Shown: positions 16,524-24,429 of the stretch, piece after piece
Numbering within the stretch: position 1 is the stretch's first letter
Layout of the letters: each line of letters opens with the position of its first letter
Source: Nitrospira sp. Ga0074138
GTDB lineage: Bacteria > Nitrospirota > Nitrospiria > Nitrospirales > Nitrospiraceae
Direction of reading: 5' to 3'
Assembly: GCA_001464735.1 (NCBI GenBank)
Contig: LNDU01000064.1
Location: forward strand, 1 to 51,283
Length of the DNA stretch: 51,283 bases
The notes under the pieces: model-generated
What the model was told of the DNA's origin: nothing
Database searches by the model: none
Seen by the model: only the letters and a program-made list of their open reading frames with translations
Position numbers and translations under genes: made by a program

Positions 16524-18413
16524 ATGAGCGAAAAGATTGAGACCCTGTTGAGGGAAAGTCGGACTTACCAGCCGACTGCCAAAACGATAGCCGCAGCCTA
16601 TATCAAAGACTACGAAACCGAATACAAGAAATCCATCGCCGATCCTGAAGCATTTTGGAACCGTGAAGCCAAGGAGTTGGAGTGGTTTTCTCCTTGGAGC
16701 AAGGTCCTGGAGTGGAACTATCCATGGGCGAAATGGTTTGTCGGCGCACGATGCAATATCGCCTATAACTGCCTGGACCGCCACATGAAGACCTGGCGCA
16801 AGAACAAAGTAGCCCTGATCTGGGTCGGTGAGAACGATCAGGAACGCATCTTCACCTATGCCGAACTGTACCGACAAGTGAACCGCTGCGCCAACGCCCT
16901 CAAAAAGCTTGGCCTTCAGCAAGGCGATCGTGTCACCATCTATTTGCCCAAGATCCCCGAACAAGTCATCGCCATGCTAGCCTGCGCCAGGATCGGCGTG
17001 ATCCACAGCGTCGTCTATTCAGGCTTCAGCGCCCCCGCCCTTGCCAGCCGTATCAACGATGCAGAGGCCAAGCTGGTGATCACCGCTGATGTCGGATTCG
17101 ACCGCGGCAAGACGATCCCATTGAAACCAGTCGTGGACGAGGCCATCAAAACCTGCCCGACGATCGACCATGTCGTGGTCGTACGCCGCGAGGTCCAGGG
17201 TCCAGCTTTTTCCGCCCCAAAGGAAATTGACTGGAAGGAATGGATTGAATGTGAGCGACCGATTTGTGAAGCAGAACAGCTGGATGCCGAAGCTCCGCTG
17301 TATATCCTCTACACGTCCGGAACAACCGGGAAACCCAAGGGGGTCGTCCATGTCCATGGCGGGTACATGGTCGGCACCTATACGACGACGAAGTATGTGT
17401 TCGACCTGAAAGATGATGACGTGTACTTCTGCGTGGCTGACCCGGGATGGGTCACAGGTCACAGCTATATCGTCTATGGCCCGCTGCTCAATGGGGCTAC
17501 GATTCTGACTGCGGAAGGGAAACCGGATTACCCGAATCCGGGACGCTGGTGGGATCTCATCGAACGGTATGGGGTCTCGATTTTCTATACGACGCCCACC
17601 GCGATCCGGCTGCTGATGCGCTACGGCGAAGATTGGCCGAAGAAATTCGATCTCTCGACGCTCCGTATTCTCGGGACGGTCGGAGAACCGATCAACCCAG
17701 AAGCCTGGGAATGGTATCATCGCGTCACGGGCGGAGACAAACCCATCATGGACACCTGGTGGCAGACGGAAACGGGATCGATCCTGATTACACCGCTTCC
17801 CACCGTGCCGCTGAAACCAGGATCGGCCACACGCCCCTTTCTTGGCATTGAAGCCGATGTCGTCGATCGCGAGGGAAACAGTCTCCCCGCAAACGCCGGC
17901 GGCTTTGCCGTCATCAAGAAACCCTGGCCCTCTATGATGCGCACGATCTACAAAGATCCGGAGCGGTACAAGACCTATTGGAATACGATTCCCAACTGCT
18001 ATACGGCCGGTGACATCTGCCACAAAGACGCCGATGGGTATCTCTGGTTCATGGGGCGGGCGGATGATGTGATTAAGGTCGCGGGCAATCGGCTTGGCAC
18101 GGCTGAAGTGGAAAGCGCATTGGTCAGTCACCCCGCCGTTGCGGAAGCTGCCGTCATCGGCAAACCGCATAAGACGGTTGGCGAATCCATCAAGGCCTTT
18201 ATCATTTTGAAACAGGGAGAACTTGAAAGTCCGGCTTTGATCAAGTCGATCAAAGATCAAGTCTTGAAAGAGCTAGGGAAGATCGGCGTGCCGTCTGAAA
18301 TTGATATTGTCTCATCACTCCCCAAGACTCGGTCCGGCAAAATCATGCGTCGCGTGCTGAAAGCGAAAGAGCTCGGGCAAGACCCAGGGGATATTTCAAC
18401 GATTGAAGAGTGA
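16524..18413 (+). CDS. acs: Acetyl-CoA synthetase (AMP-forming)
   Basis: A 629-aa ANL-superfamily enzyme that activates acetate to acetyl-CoA through acetyl-AMP. The nucleotide loop is YTSGTTGKPKG (about 264-274). Further motifs are DTWWQTETG, YTAGDICHKDADGYLWFMGR and a C-terminal RSGKIMRR whose Lys is acetylated to switch off Acs in other bacteria. The ATG at 16524 follows GAAGGAGACGC; an in-frame TTG at 16449 would add 25 residues that overlap the putative promoter. The stop overlaps a small membrane-protein gene by 4 bp. In an autotrophic nitrifier this would allow use or recycling of acetate. Identification is firm. Confidence 0.95.
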   Translation: MSEKIETLLRESRTYQPTAKTIAAAYIKDYETEYKKSIADPEAFWNREAKELEWFSPWSKVLEWNYPWAKWFVGARCNIAYNCLDRHMKTWRKNKVALIWVGENDQERIFTYAELYRQVNRCANALKKLGLQQGDRVTIYLPKIPEQVIAMLACARIGVIHSVVYSGFSAPALASRINDAEAKLVITADVGFDRGKTIPLKPVVDEAIKTCPTIDHVVVVRREVQGPAFSAPKEIDWKEWIECERPICEAEQLDAEAPLYILYTSGTTGKPKGVVHVHGGYMVGTYTTTKYVFDLKDDDVYFCVADPGWVTGHSYIVYGPLLNGATILTAEGKPDYPNPGRWWDLIERYGVSIFYTTPTAIRLLMRYGEDWPKKFDLSTLRILGTVGEPINPEAWEWYHRVTGGDKPIMDTWWQTETGSILITPLPTVPLKPGSATRPFLGIEADVVDREGNSLPANAGGFAVIKKPWPSMMRTIYKDPERYKTYWNTIPNCYTAGDICHKDADGYLWFMGRADDVIKVAGNRLGTAEVESALVSHPAVAEAAVIGKPHKTVGESIKAFIILKQGELESPALIKSIKDQVLKELGKIGVPSEIDIVSSLPKTRSGKIMRRVLKAKELGQDPGDISTIEE

Positions 18414-18643
18414 CGGTGATGGGAAGGGGCGGAAGAAAACCGGGAGAACCGATCTATCTGCGACGACACATCATCGCGCTCGCCCTGGCGGTGGGCCTGC
18501 CGGTGGTGCTGTTGCAGCTCTACAAGATCTACATCGGCCCAGTGAGCTTCGGCGCACAGATGGGATTTGGAATTCTCGTATCAATCCTGGCCGGCATCGT
18601 CCTCTACTACACCTATCGATCCTCCGCTCAAAACCAGCCGTAA
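18410..18643 (+). CDS. Small two-TM membrane protein overlapping acs
   Basis: A protein of 77 aa (GTG at 18410) or 74 aa (ATG at 18419). It has a basic N-terminus (GRGGRKPGEPIYLRRH) and two transmembrane helices, about 22-42 (IALALAVGLPVVLLQLY) and 49-68 (MGFGILVSILAGIVLYYTY), with a short periplasmic loop. The start overlaps the acs stop, indicating translational coupling. In enterobacteria a small two-TM protein (YjcH) follows acs as part of the acetate-permease operon, but I see no permease gene here and no clear YjcH similarity. I do not recognise the family. Confidence 0.65.
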   Translation: MTVMGRGGRKPGEPIYLRRHIIALALAVGLPVVLLQLYKIYIGPVSFGAQMGFGILVSILAGIVLYYTYRSSAQNQP

Positions 18644-18731
18644 GAGAAACTTGGCTGTCGCTCGGCCCTCGTGATGCCCAAATAAAATATGACTGCCTGT
18701 TTCAATTCCTTGTCCCATCGAGTTCTTAACC

Positions 18732-18766
18732 TTGTGGTTGCGCATAATTGTACGTTATATTGTATG
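18732..18766 (+). promoter_or_regulatory. Putative promoter/operator of the Phd-RelE operon
   Basis: TTGTGG (18732-18737), an 18-base spacer and TATATT (18756-18761) form a candidate promoter. Two direct copies, TTGTACG (18748-18754) and TTGTATG (18760-18766), overlap the -10 region and are 12 bp apart. This is where an autoregulating antitoxin would be expected to bind. Binding is inferred from position only. Confidence 0.3.
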
Positions 18767-18791
18767 CATTACTCAACCCATGAGGTAACCC

Positions 18792-19085
18792 ATGGCCGTG
18801 GCCTACAAGAAAGAAGAAATCCTCAGTGCATCTCGAGTCGCGAGGTCCTTTGGAAAAGTGCTGACCGATCTGAAAGCCCAGCATCGGCGGCGGGTCGTCG
18901 TCCTCAAAAACAATCAGGTGGAAGCTGTGATCGTCCCGGTGGATGAGTATGAAAAGATGGCGGAGGCACTCGATCTCCTGGAACACATGGAGATCCACCG
19001 CCTTGTCACACGGCGCACTCGCAAGAAAGGAAAGAAAACCGTCCCACTGGAGGCGTTGCTGAAGGAACAACGTCTTGCGGTATAG
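18792..19085 (+). CDS. Phd/YefM-type antitoxin
   Basis: A 97-aa protein with the Phd/YefM fold: ILSASRVARSFGKVLTDL (about 10-27), then RVVVLKNNQVEAVIVPVDEYEKM (about 36-58), the sheet and helix that bind operator DNA. The C-terminal part is helical and basic (RRTRKKGKKTVPLEALLKEQ), suited to wrapping the toxin. The 3' end overlaps the toxin gene by 11 bp. ATGAGGTAACCC precedes the ATG. It should neutralise the RelE/ParE-like toxin and, with it, repress its own promoter, as is known for this family. Confidence 0.8.
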   Translation: MAVAYKKEEILSASRVARSFGKVLTDLKAQHRRRVVVLKNNQVEAVIVPVDEYEKMAEALDLLEHMEIHRLVTRRTRKKGKKTVPLEALLKEQRLAV

Positions 19086-19386
19086 CGTCGTCCTGACTGT
19101 TGCAGCCGCTGAGGACTTTCGGCGTCTTGACGGATCGCTGAAAGAACCGGTTGCGAAGCAGCTCAGAAAACTCGAGACCTCCCCACTGCTCGGCGAGCAT
19201 CTTGGCAATCGAGCAGGTCTCGACCTCACCGGCTACTACAAGCTCTACGCAGCAAAGAAATCGATCCGTATCGTGTACCGGATCATTGACCAAGAGATCC
19301 TGGTCGAAGTCGTCGCCATTGGAAAGCGAGAAGATCTCGCGGTCTATCAGGAAGCCCTTAAGCGGTTAAAACACCGGGACCGATAG
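19075..19386 (+). CDS. RelE/ParE-superfamily toxin
   Basis: A 103-aa protein starting with TTG inside the antitoxin gene, preceded by AAGGAACAACGTC. The RelE/ParE fold is readable: YSVVLTVAAAEDFRRL (strand and helix 1), helix 2 with VAKQLRKLETSP, GYYKLYAAKKSIRIVYRI (central strands with basic residues) and EILVEVVAIGKRED near the C-terminus. RelE-type toxins cut mRNA on the ribosome and ParE-type poison gyrase; the IRIVYRI-type strand with a late GKRE favours the RelE group, but this is not decisive. Order and overlap with the antitoxin are normal for type II systems. Confidence 0.8.
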   Translation: MRYSVVLTVAAAEDFRRLDGSLKEPVAKQLRKLETSPLLGEHLGNRAGLDLTGYYKLYAAKKSIRIVYRIIDQEILVEVVAIGKREDLAVYQEALKRLKHRDR

Positions 19387-19577
19387 GAGAATTGTCTCCG
19401 CGTCTGAATGACGCGATCACGGTCTTTCCGTCATTGCCGTACGGACTCAGGCATATCCACGGCATCTTTGCATCAACCACTAGCAGCCGCGTCGTGTGGC
19501 GGAGATCGCTGCAGGTGAACGTGATGCTGTCTAATCAGAAATTCTCAATGTGGGCGTTGGTATGAAGCACCGCGAAC

Positions 19578-19772
19578 TTAGTGGTCTCTACTGAAGGCAT
19601 CGGGCTTGCCCACACCGCTATAGCGCTGGAGCACGCGATCGTGCGCGGCCTTTTCCGTGACCAAATCCAACGCACGCTGCAGCCTTTCACTCATTGTTTT
19701 GGCTCCGAGTGTTTTTTGGGCTCGCCGCAATTGTGTGGGGTTCAGTCTGACAGAAACTTGAATGAGGGCCAT
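19578..19772 (-). CDS. Orphan VapB-like antitoxin
   Basis: A 64-aa protein (MALIQVSVRLNPTQLRRAQ..., then TMSERLQRALDLVTEKAAHD). The short strand and two helices look like a ribbon-helix-helix or VapB-type antitoxin, with a C-terminal tail (LQRYSGVGKPDAF) that would bind a PIN toxin. No intact toxin gene follows on the minus strand. Just after its stop, in another frame, the sequence reads FAVLHTNAHIENF then a stop (19535-19576), which resembles the end of a PIN toxin. The toxin may have been lost by deletion. A solitary antitoxin may still act as an immunity factor or regulator, but nothing here shows this. Confidence 0.55.
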   Translation of the reverse strand: MALIQVSVRLNPTQLRRAQKTLGAKTMSERLQRALDLVTEKAAHDRVLQRYSGVGKPDAFSRDH

Positions 19773-20518
19773 ATCCGACCTCTTGTAGAACAGAGTACAA
19801 AACTCTTTCCGACATCGTCAAGACTGTGACGCTGTTCACACTGAAGGTAGGTTGTGGGGAATGGGAGGAACTGTTTTCTCAAGTCATACCCTAGCCGGGG
19901 CGTCACATCGAGAATTACGCCCAAAGGTGCGGCGCAGAGAAGAGAATACCGGCTGGTACTCATGTGTGAGCTGGGGCAGTGAGAGCAGGCCACATCGAAT
20001 CGTTTCCATAATGCACGATACAAGATCAGACCCCAACCTTCAATAGAGCCTTGGCGTGCTATACAGACCTGAATAGTTCTGTGATAGCTGCGAAGAACTC
20101 AGCACTTGCACCAGCGCATCGGCTGGATTCCTGACACCTACTGACCCACGATGCGCACACGCATGACCGACGGAGCATATTCTCGGCCGATCTCCTAACT
20201 CCATCAAGTCACACCTATCGGATCAGACAAAGGTATCCGACCCCTTTACATTCGGGCAACGACATGATAGAGCACCTGCGAGCCAAACATGCGTGAACGG
20301 CGAGCCATGGGCACGAAGCAGAGCGGCAGAGGCTAAGAGTGTCAAGATATCAAAGCCTGGCCCCATATTTCATCCGCACTCAAACGGCCATCGGGAACAG
20401 GATCACGCCCGCTCCCCAAGTCAAGTTATAGAGCTGCCGCCCACAGTATCCAACACATCAAGTTCGGAGACGAAGGGAAGTTGTTCGTGGTCATAATTGG
20501 CACTTGGGAAGGAAGGAC
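19773..20518. other. Gene-free accessory stretch
   Basis: Apart from the transposase stub at 20246-20308, I find no defensible gene. Short frames on both strands lack binding sites and recognisable motifs. The region lies between a toxin-antitoxin relic and the dikinase gene and looks like decayed accessory DNA. Confidence 0.4.
20246..20308 (-). pseudogene. Stub of a REP-associated (IS200-like, Y1) transposase
   Basis: The minus strand reads MARRSRMFGSQVLYHVVARM then TAA. This matches the start of REP-associated tyrosine transposases (MARRPR..xPGxxYHVxxRG). Only the first 20 residues remain, without the catalytic HUH or Tyr motifs. The downstream text (AAGGGGTCGGATACC) may be flanking repeat sequence of the lost element. 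Confidence 0.4.
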
Positions 20519-22774
20519 TCATCCCGTTTCGAGCCTGAATTCCGCCGCCCCCACCGTCACGATGCCGAGATAGCCATCGACGGTAACGCCCTCGCCGTCC
20601 TGAAGCAAGTCAACGACGTTCGCCACTCCGTTCACACAGGGGATGCCGAGTTCGCGGGCGATGATCGCGCCGTGGATGAGCATCCCGCCACGGCGTTCGA
20701 CCACGGCCGCCGCCAGCGGTACCAGATGCGTCATCATCGGTTGAATCGCATCACAGACAAGCACTTCGCCTGCATGAAAGTTGCCCAGGTCCTGCGGACC
20801 GCGAATGACTCGCACGTTACCTGTCGCCAATCCATGGGCTGCCGGCTGTCCCACTAACTGTCGTGGCACCTCGCCTGGCGCCCGCAAGGTCGGACGCGGG
20901 TTGGCTGGTTTGAAGGCCAGTAGCGACAACGGCGTCTGGGCAGGCTCGCGAAGCGCGGCACGGATTGGTGCGACCGCTTCCGTGCCAACTTCCGCGTCAG
21001 CGTTCAGCGTCCCCACCGCTTTCAACCGGTTGCCGGCGGCTTGCAGGGCTCGAAGCAGTTGGCTTTCGAGACGGGCGACGAGCAGGTTGTCGTCGTCGCG
21101 AAGTTGCCAACTCAGTCGTGCCAGCCGCAACACTTCCCGAGCTTCGGCGTGTCGAGCTGCTCCCACGGCGTCGAGAAGTCGCTGTTCCAATGATCGAATC
21201 GCTTCTTCATCCTCGCTTGCGGCGTGCGCGACTGGGGGACGCATCTGGGACGCCAGCTCCAGGATGTTCCGCAGCAGAGTCGTCGGCTTATCGCTCAGGC
21301 GAAGGCCGCCGAACGCCACATCCATGAACTGACGCAGCAGCGTCTGAAAATTTGTCAAAAACTGACGACCTCCGGCGAGGGCGGGCAGTTGACTTGCCCA
21401 TGCGTCCCACTTGAAGTCGTTCGCCGGCTCCGGTTCGTGGACCGCCTGCTGCAGCGCCCGCTGCAGCGCGGCAGACTCTTGCACCTGTTGCGCCAGGGCT
21501 CGCAGCAATTGATTCCGCTGCGAGGCCAGCATGTCTTCCCCCCGGAGCAACCCCACGAAGTCGTAGGGGTCCTGGGGATGCACGGCGTCGTTGTAGTACA
21601 TCCCGAGGTAGCGCACGCCATGAGCAAATGGAATGAACTCATCCCAATACACACGTTTCCAGTGCTCCAGTAAGGACTGTCGCGTCTGGATGCAGTCCGC
21701 CAGTTGCGCGTCGTCTAAGCTCTCCACGTCCTCGGCAGCCAAGCGATCGCCAAGCTCCCGGAGTTCAGGAATCAACTGCTCGGCCACACGCTGGCCCAGT
21801 TGGCGGAGCCGTTGCTTGTTGGGCCGCAGCGTGAGGTACCAGGGCCGCTTGTCATTCGGATCCTGCCGGGCGCGGGTGATCGGCCGTGCCTGCAGAACGG
21901 TCAGGCGGTTGGCACGCCCCGTCCACTCCACGTCGGGACACCAGCCCAGTCGGCTTTCCACCTGATCGACCACCACGAGTAGAGATTCCAGATCGGACTG
22001 CTGCAGCAACGGTGCGGCTTGCTCGTCGTTTTCGCGGCGGCCCGACCGAAACGAGACTACTTGGCGCGTCGCTCGGCTCATCAACCAGTGGTCCGGATCG
22101 ACGCTCCCGTCGACGAGACCAGAGCAGGGTCCGGGAACTGCTTCAATCACGGCACGATCGTTCTCGTCCGTTCGGGGATCACGGCCAAAAGCGACGCCGG
22201 AGCGGTCCTCCGTCCGCATTTCTTGGATCAATACGGCCATCCGGCTAGTCAGCGGATCGAGGGCCAATTCTTGGCGGTACAGCAGCGCCGCATCCGACCA
22301 CAACGACGCCCACACCAGACGGACAGATTCGAGGACTGCTTCTTCCCCCACGACATGCAGGAACGACTCATGCAGCCCCGCAAAAGACCGCTGGGCCGAG
22401 TCTTCTCCGGGAGCTGACGACCGGACTGCCACGGGCGTGTGGGTGCCCAGCAGCCGGACCGCTCGGCAGATCGACTGCGCGACAGCGAGCGGAACGTTCG
22501 CCACTGAAAACCGGTTGCGGATGCGCAACGCGGTGTCCCAGAGTTCCTCCCAGCGCAGTTCTCCGAATGGCTTGCGGCCAAGTTCCATCTGGACGACGAG
22601 TTGCAATTGCGTGTCTCGGAGGAACTGCTCGTAGGCCGCCACCGTGACACAGAATCCGGGGGCGATCCGAAAGCCCGCGCGCCGCAACCGTGCCAACTGA
22701 GCCGCCTTGCCGCCGATCCGCTGATCGTCGCACGAGGCGGCGTCGAGCGAGATCACCCACGGGTCAGAGTCCAT
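20519..22774 (-). CDS. PEP-synthase/rifampin-phosphotransferase-like dikinase, substrate unknown
   Basis: A 751-aa protein with three parts. Residues about 5-300 are a PPDK_N/ATP-grasp domain (IGGKAAQLARLRRAGF, PVAVRSSAPGEDSAQRSFAG, ending LTVLQARPIT). About 310-640 is a helical middle region with no motif I recognise. About 650-751 is the swivelling phosphohistidine domain, GGMLIHGAIIARELGIP with His701. The C-terminal PEP/pyruvate TIM barrel of PPDK and PEP synthase is missing. This order (ATP-grasp, substrate domain, His domain) is that of rifampin phosphotransferase, so it probably transfers a phosphate from ATP via His701 to a small molecule bound by the middle domain. Its 3' neighbour on the transcript is none; its start overlaps the flavin-type gene by 22 bp, so they form an operon. 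The substrate is unknown. Confidence 0.75.
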   Translation of the reverse strand: MDSDPWVISLDAASCDDQRIGGKAAQLARLRRAGFRIAPGFCVTVAAYEQFLRDTQLQLVVQMELGRKPFGELRWEELWDTALRIRNRFSVANVPLAVAQSICRAVRLLGTHTPVAVRSSAPGEDSAQRSFAGLHESFLHVVGEEAVLESVRLVWASLWSDAALLYRQELALDPLTSRMAVLIQEMRTEDRSGVAFGRDPRTDENDRAVIEAVPGPCSGLVDGSVDPDHWLMSRATRQVVSFRSGRRENDEQAAPLLQQSDLESLLVVVDQVESRLGWCPDVEWTGRANRLTVLQARPITRARQDPNDKRPWYLTLRPNKQRLRQLGQRVAEQLIPELRELGDRLAAEDVESLDDAQLADCIQTRQSLLEHWKRVYWDEFIPFAHGVRYLGMYYNDAVHPQDPYDFVGLLRGEDMLASQRNQLLRALAQQVQESAALQRALQQAVHEPEPANDFKWDAWASQLPALAGGRQFLTNFQTLLRQFMDVAFGGLRLSDKPTTLLRNILELASQMRPPVAHAASEDEEAIRSLEQRLLDAVGAARHAEAREVLRLARLSWQLRDDDNLLVARLESQLLRALQAAGNRLKAVGTLNADAEVGTEAVAPIRAALREPAQTPLSLLAFKPANPRPTLRAPGEVPRQLVGQPAAHGLATGNVRVIRGPQDLGNFHAGEVLVCDAIQPMMTHLVPLAAAVVERRGGMLIHGAIIARELGIPCVNGVANVVDLLQDGEGVTVDGYLGIVTVGAAEFRLETG

Positions 22775-23280
22775 TGCCGAACCTCCTGAAAACGCGTCAC
22801 ATGGAAGTATCGGATGATGTCGACGTGGAACAAGGCGGTCGTGGGGGATACAACGAACAACTTCAGTTGGGGATGCCGAGCGACCAGCAGATTGGCCTCC
22901 TGTTCATAGTCGGCGCCCGGGGAAACCTGCCGAGCACGTCCGGTGGCCGTGATGGCCTCGATTTGCATCATGTCCACGCTCGAGTGCGAGCGGCTATCGA
23001 TGACCAGCGCCACATGGTCGCAGTCGCAGAGCAGGCGGTACTTGCGCGTGGTGATCGGCGTGGCGAAGACAGCCGAACGCAGATCATCGCTCACGGCCAA
23101 GGCGACCAGCGACCCGTACGGTTGCCCTTCGCCCTGCGTACACAACACCGCGTAGTGTTGCTCCCGCACCAGTCGCGCGACCAGATTGCGTACCATATCG
23201 TCCTCAGGCCGATCGCCCAAAGACGGCTGTCCGGACGCTGCCGATTCAAGCAGCGGCTCATCTGCCATGTCGTGTACCAT
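22753..23280 (-). CDS. Pyridoxamine-5'-phosphate-oxidase-like flavin split-barrel protein
   Basis: A 175-aa protein of the PNPOx-like split-barrel fold: LVREQHYAVLCTQGEGQPYGSLVALAV-type first strands (about 37-65, in pieces), FATPITTRKYRLL (typical phosphate-binding TxRKxxNL motif of FMN proteins), VALVIDSRSH and a closing QLKLFVVSPTTALFHVDI strand. Members bind FMN, F420 or heme and reduce or oxidise small molecules. An internal ATG at 23268 is an equally possible start. It is the first gene of a pair with the dikinase at 20519, which it overlaps. This suggests both act on the same compound. True PdxH is longer and has other motifs, so vitamin B6 synthesis is unlikely. Confidence 0.72.
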   Translation of the reverse strand: MVHDMADEPLLESAASGQPSLGDRPEDDMVRNLVARLVREQHYAVLCTQGEGQPYGSLVALAVSDDLRSAVFATPITTRKYRLLCDCDHVALVIDSRSHSSVDMMQIEAITATGRARQVSPGADYEQEANLLVARHPQLKLFVVSPTTALFHVDIIRYFHVTRFQEVRQWTLTRG

Positions 23281-23599
23281 GTTTCAATTGCTGTCCTGTG
23301 GCCACCTGGCTGTGCACGGGTTCAACATCGCATGGGAACTTTTCCGCAATGACATCGCGCCTCAGCTGATCACCTGGAGCTGAAGTGTAGTCGTATCGTC
23401 GGATAACATCTTGTGGGCCGTTAGATCGAGTAGCAGAGGACGACGAAACATACACATCTCGCTCGCGACTAACGTGTGACATCAGCCCGTCTTCTAGAAT
23501 TGCTCCAGAACGCATAGCAAGATTTTCACCATCAGCAAACATCATGACGCGCGTGTCTGCACGAGCTGTTGCTTGAAGGAACTGTGGCATGATCCTCAA
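23258..23599 (-). pseudogene. Truncated NYN-domain (LabA/PIN-like) gene
   Basis: An open frame starts at TTG 23599 or ATG 23590. It contains VMMFADGENLAMRSG (about 18-32), the DGxN motif of NYN ribonuclease domains, then RERDVYV and RRYDYTSAPGDQLRRD, which fit NYN strand 2. After about residue 85 the similarity ends and the frame runs 23 bp into the start of the flavoprotein gene. The second half, with the remaining acidic residues, is missing. It is most likely a 3'-truncated gene, though a short form cannot be excluded. Confidence 0.5.
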
Positions 23600-23617
23600 G
23601 CATCCATTTTGTGACTC

Positions 23618-24271
23618 TTAGATCAATCCTTTTTTCTGCAAGTAGTCTGTATCGATGCTGATTGTGGGTTTATTAAGTTGGCCACGGTCTTGGAGCAGAC
23701 GTTCGACGTACTTGCCGATGAGATCAGACTCAAGATTGACGGGATCATTCACCTGTTTGAGGCCAAGTATCGTCATCTTCGCTGTGTGCGGAATGATGGC
23801 GACGCTGAATCCATGCTCCGTCACTGCATTGATCGTGAGGCTGATGCCATCGACGGTAATGGAGCCCTTTGCGACACAATAACGCAGAATCTCAGGAGGC
23901 GCTCCGATGGTGAACACGATGGCATTACTATCCTGCTGCCGGCTGCGAATGACACCCACGCCATCCACATGACCGGCCACCAGATGCCCGCCGATGCGTT
24001 CGTTGAGCTTCATGGCCCTTTCGAGATTGACCGGCATTCCCACGGCAAATCCTCCGAGCGTCGACACCGAGAGTGTTTCAGGCGAGACCTCTACGGAAAA
24101 ATCGCGCTCGCTTCTCGAGACGACCGTGAGACAGATTCCATTCACGCTCACGCTATCACCGATCTTCAGGTCGTCCATCACAGTCGAGGCCAGAATCGTG
24201 AGCCTGGCTCCCGCAAGCGTTTTTCTCAGGACGGTCACGGCGCCCATTTCTTCAACGATTCCAGAGAACAT
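23618..24271 (-). CDS. ribE: Riboflavin synthase, alpha subunit
   Basis: A 217-aa trimeric lumazine-dismutating enzyme making riboflavin. It has two tandem barrel repeats: MFSGIVEEMGAV with SVNGICLTV (first half) and GHLVAGHVDGVG with TVDGISLTIN and IPHTAKMT (second half). Length is normal. The start overlaps the stop of a 38-aa membrane peptide gene by ATGA. It ends the long minus-strand operon that starts with ppdK and contains ribD. ribBA and ribH are not in the window, so the pathway is split. Identification is firm. Confidence 0.93.
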   Translation of the reverse strand: MFSGIVEEMGAVTVLRKTLAGARLTILASTVMDDLKIGDSVSVNGICLTVVSRSERDFSVEVSPETLSVSTLGGFAVGMPVNLERAMKLNERIGGHLVAGHVDGVGVIRSRQQDSNAIVFTIGAPPEILRYCVAKGSITVDGISLTINAVTEHGFSVAIIPHTAKMTILGLKQVNDPVNLESDLIGKYVERLLQDRGQLNKPTISIDTDYLQKKGLI

Positions 24272-24387
24272 CAGTCTTCCCTCAGGATGATCTGTTTCAC
24301 CACATAGACGAACAACATCATCAGCACGACGACATCCAGACCGGCCAGCTCGCCGATCACGAAGTTCTCGGTCGCCATCTGCTTCAT
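24271..24387 (-). CDS. 38-aa single-TM peptide coupled to ribE
   Basis: A short frame encodes MKQMATENFVIGEL, then a hydrophobic helix (LDVVVLMMLFVYVVKQIIL) and a charged end. Its TGA overlaps the ribE ATG by 4 bp in the same ATGA manner as the other junctions of this operon. The start is the ATG at 24387 or the ATG at 24378; no strong binding site is visible. The clean single transmembrane segment and exact coupling suggest a real small membrane protein, or at least a leader that sets ribE translation. Family not recognised. Confidence 0.5.
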   Translation of the reverse strand: MKQMATENFVIGELAGLDVVVLMMLFVYVVKQIILRED

Positions 24388-24429
24388 CACGCGCCCATTA
24401 TATCGTAGCCGTGATCAAGATAGCAGCGT

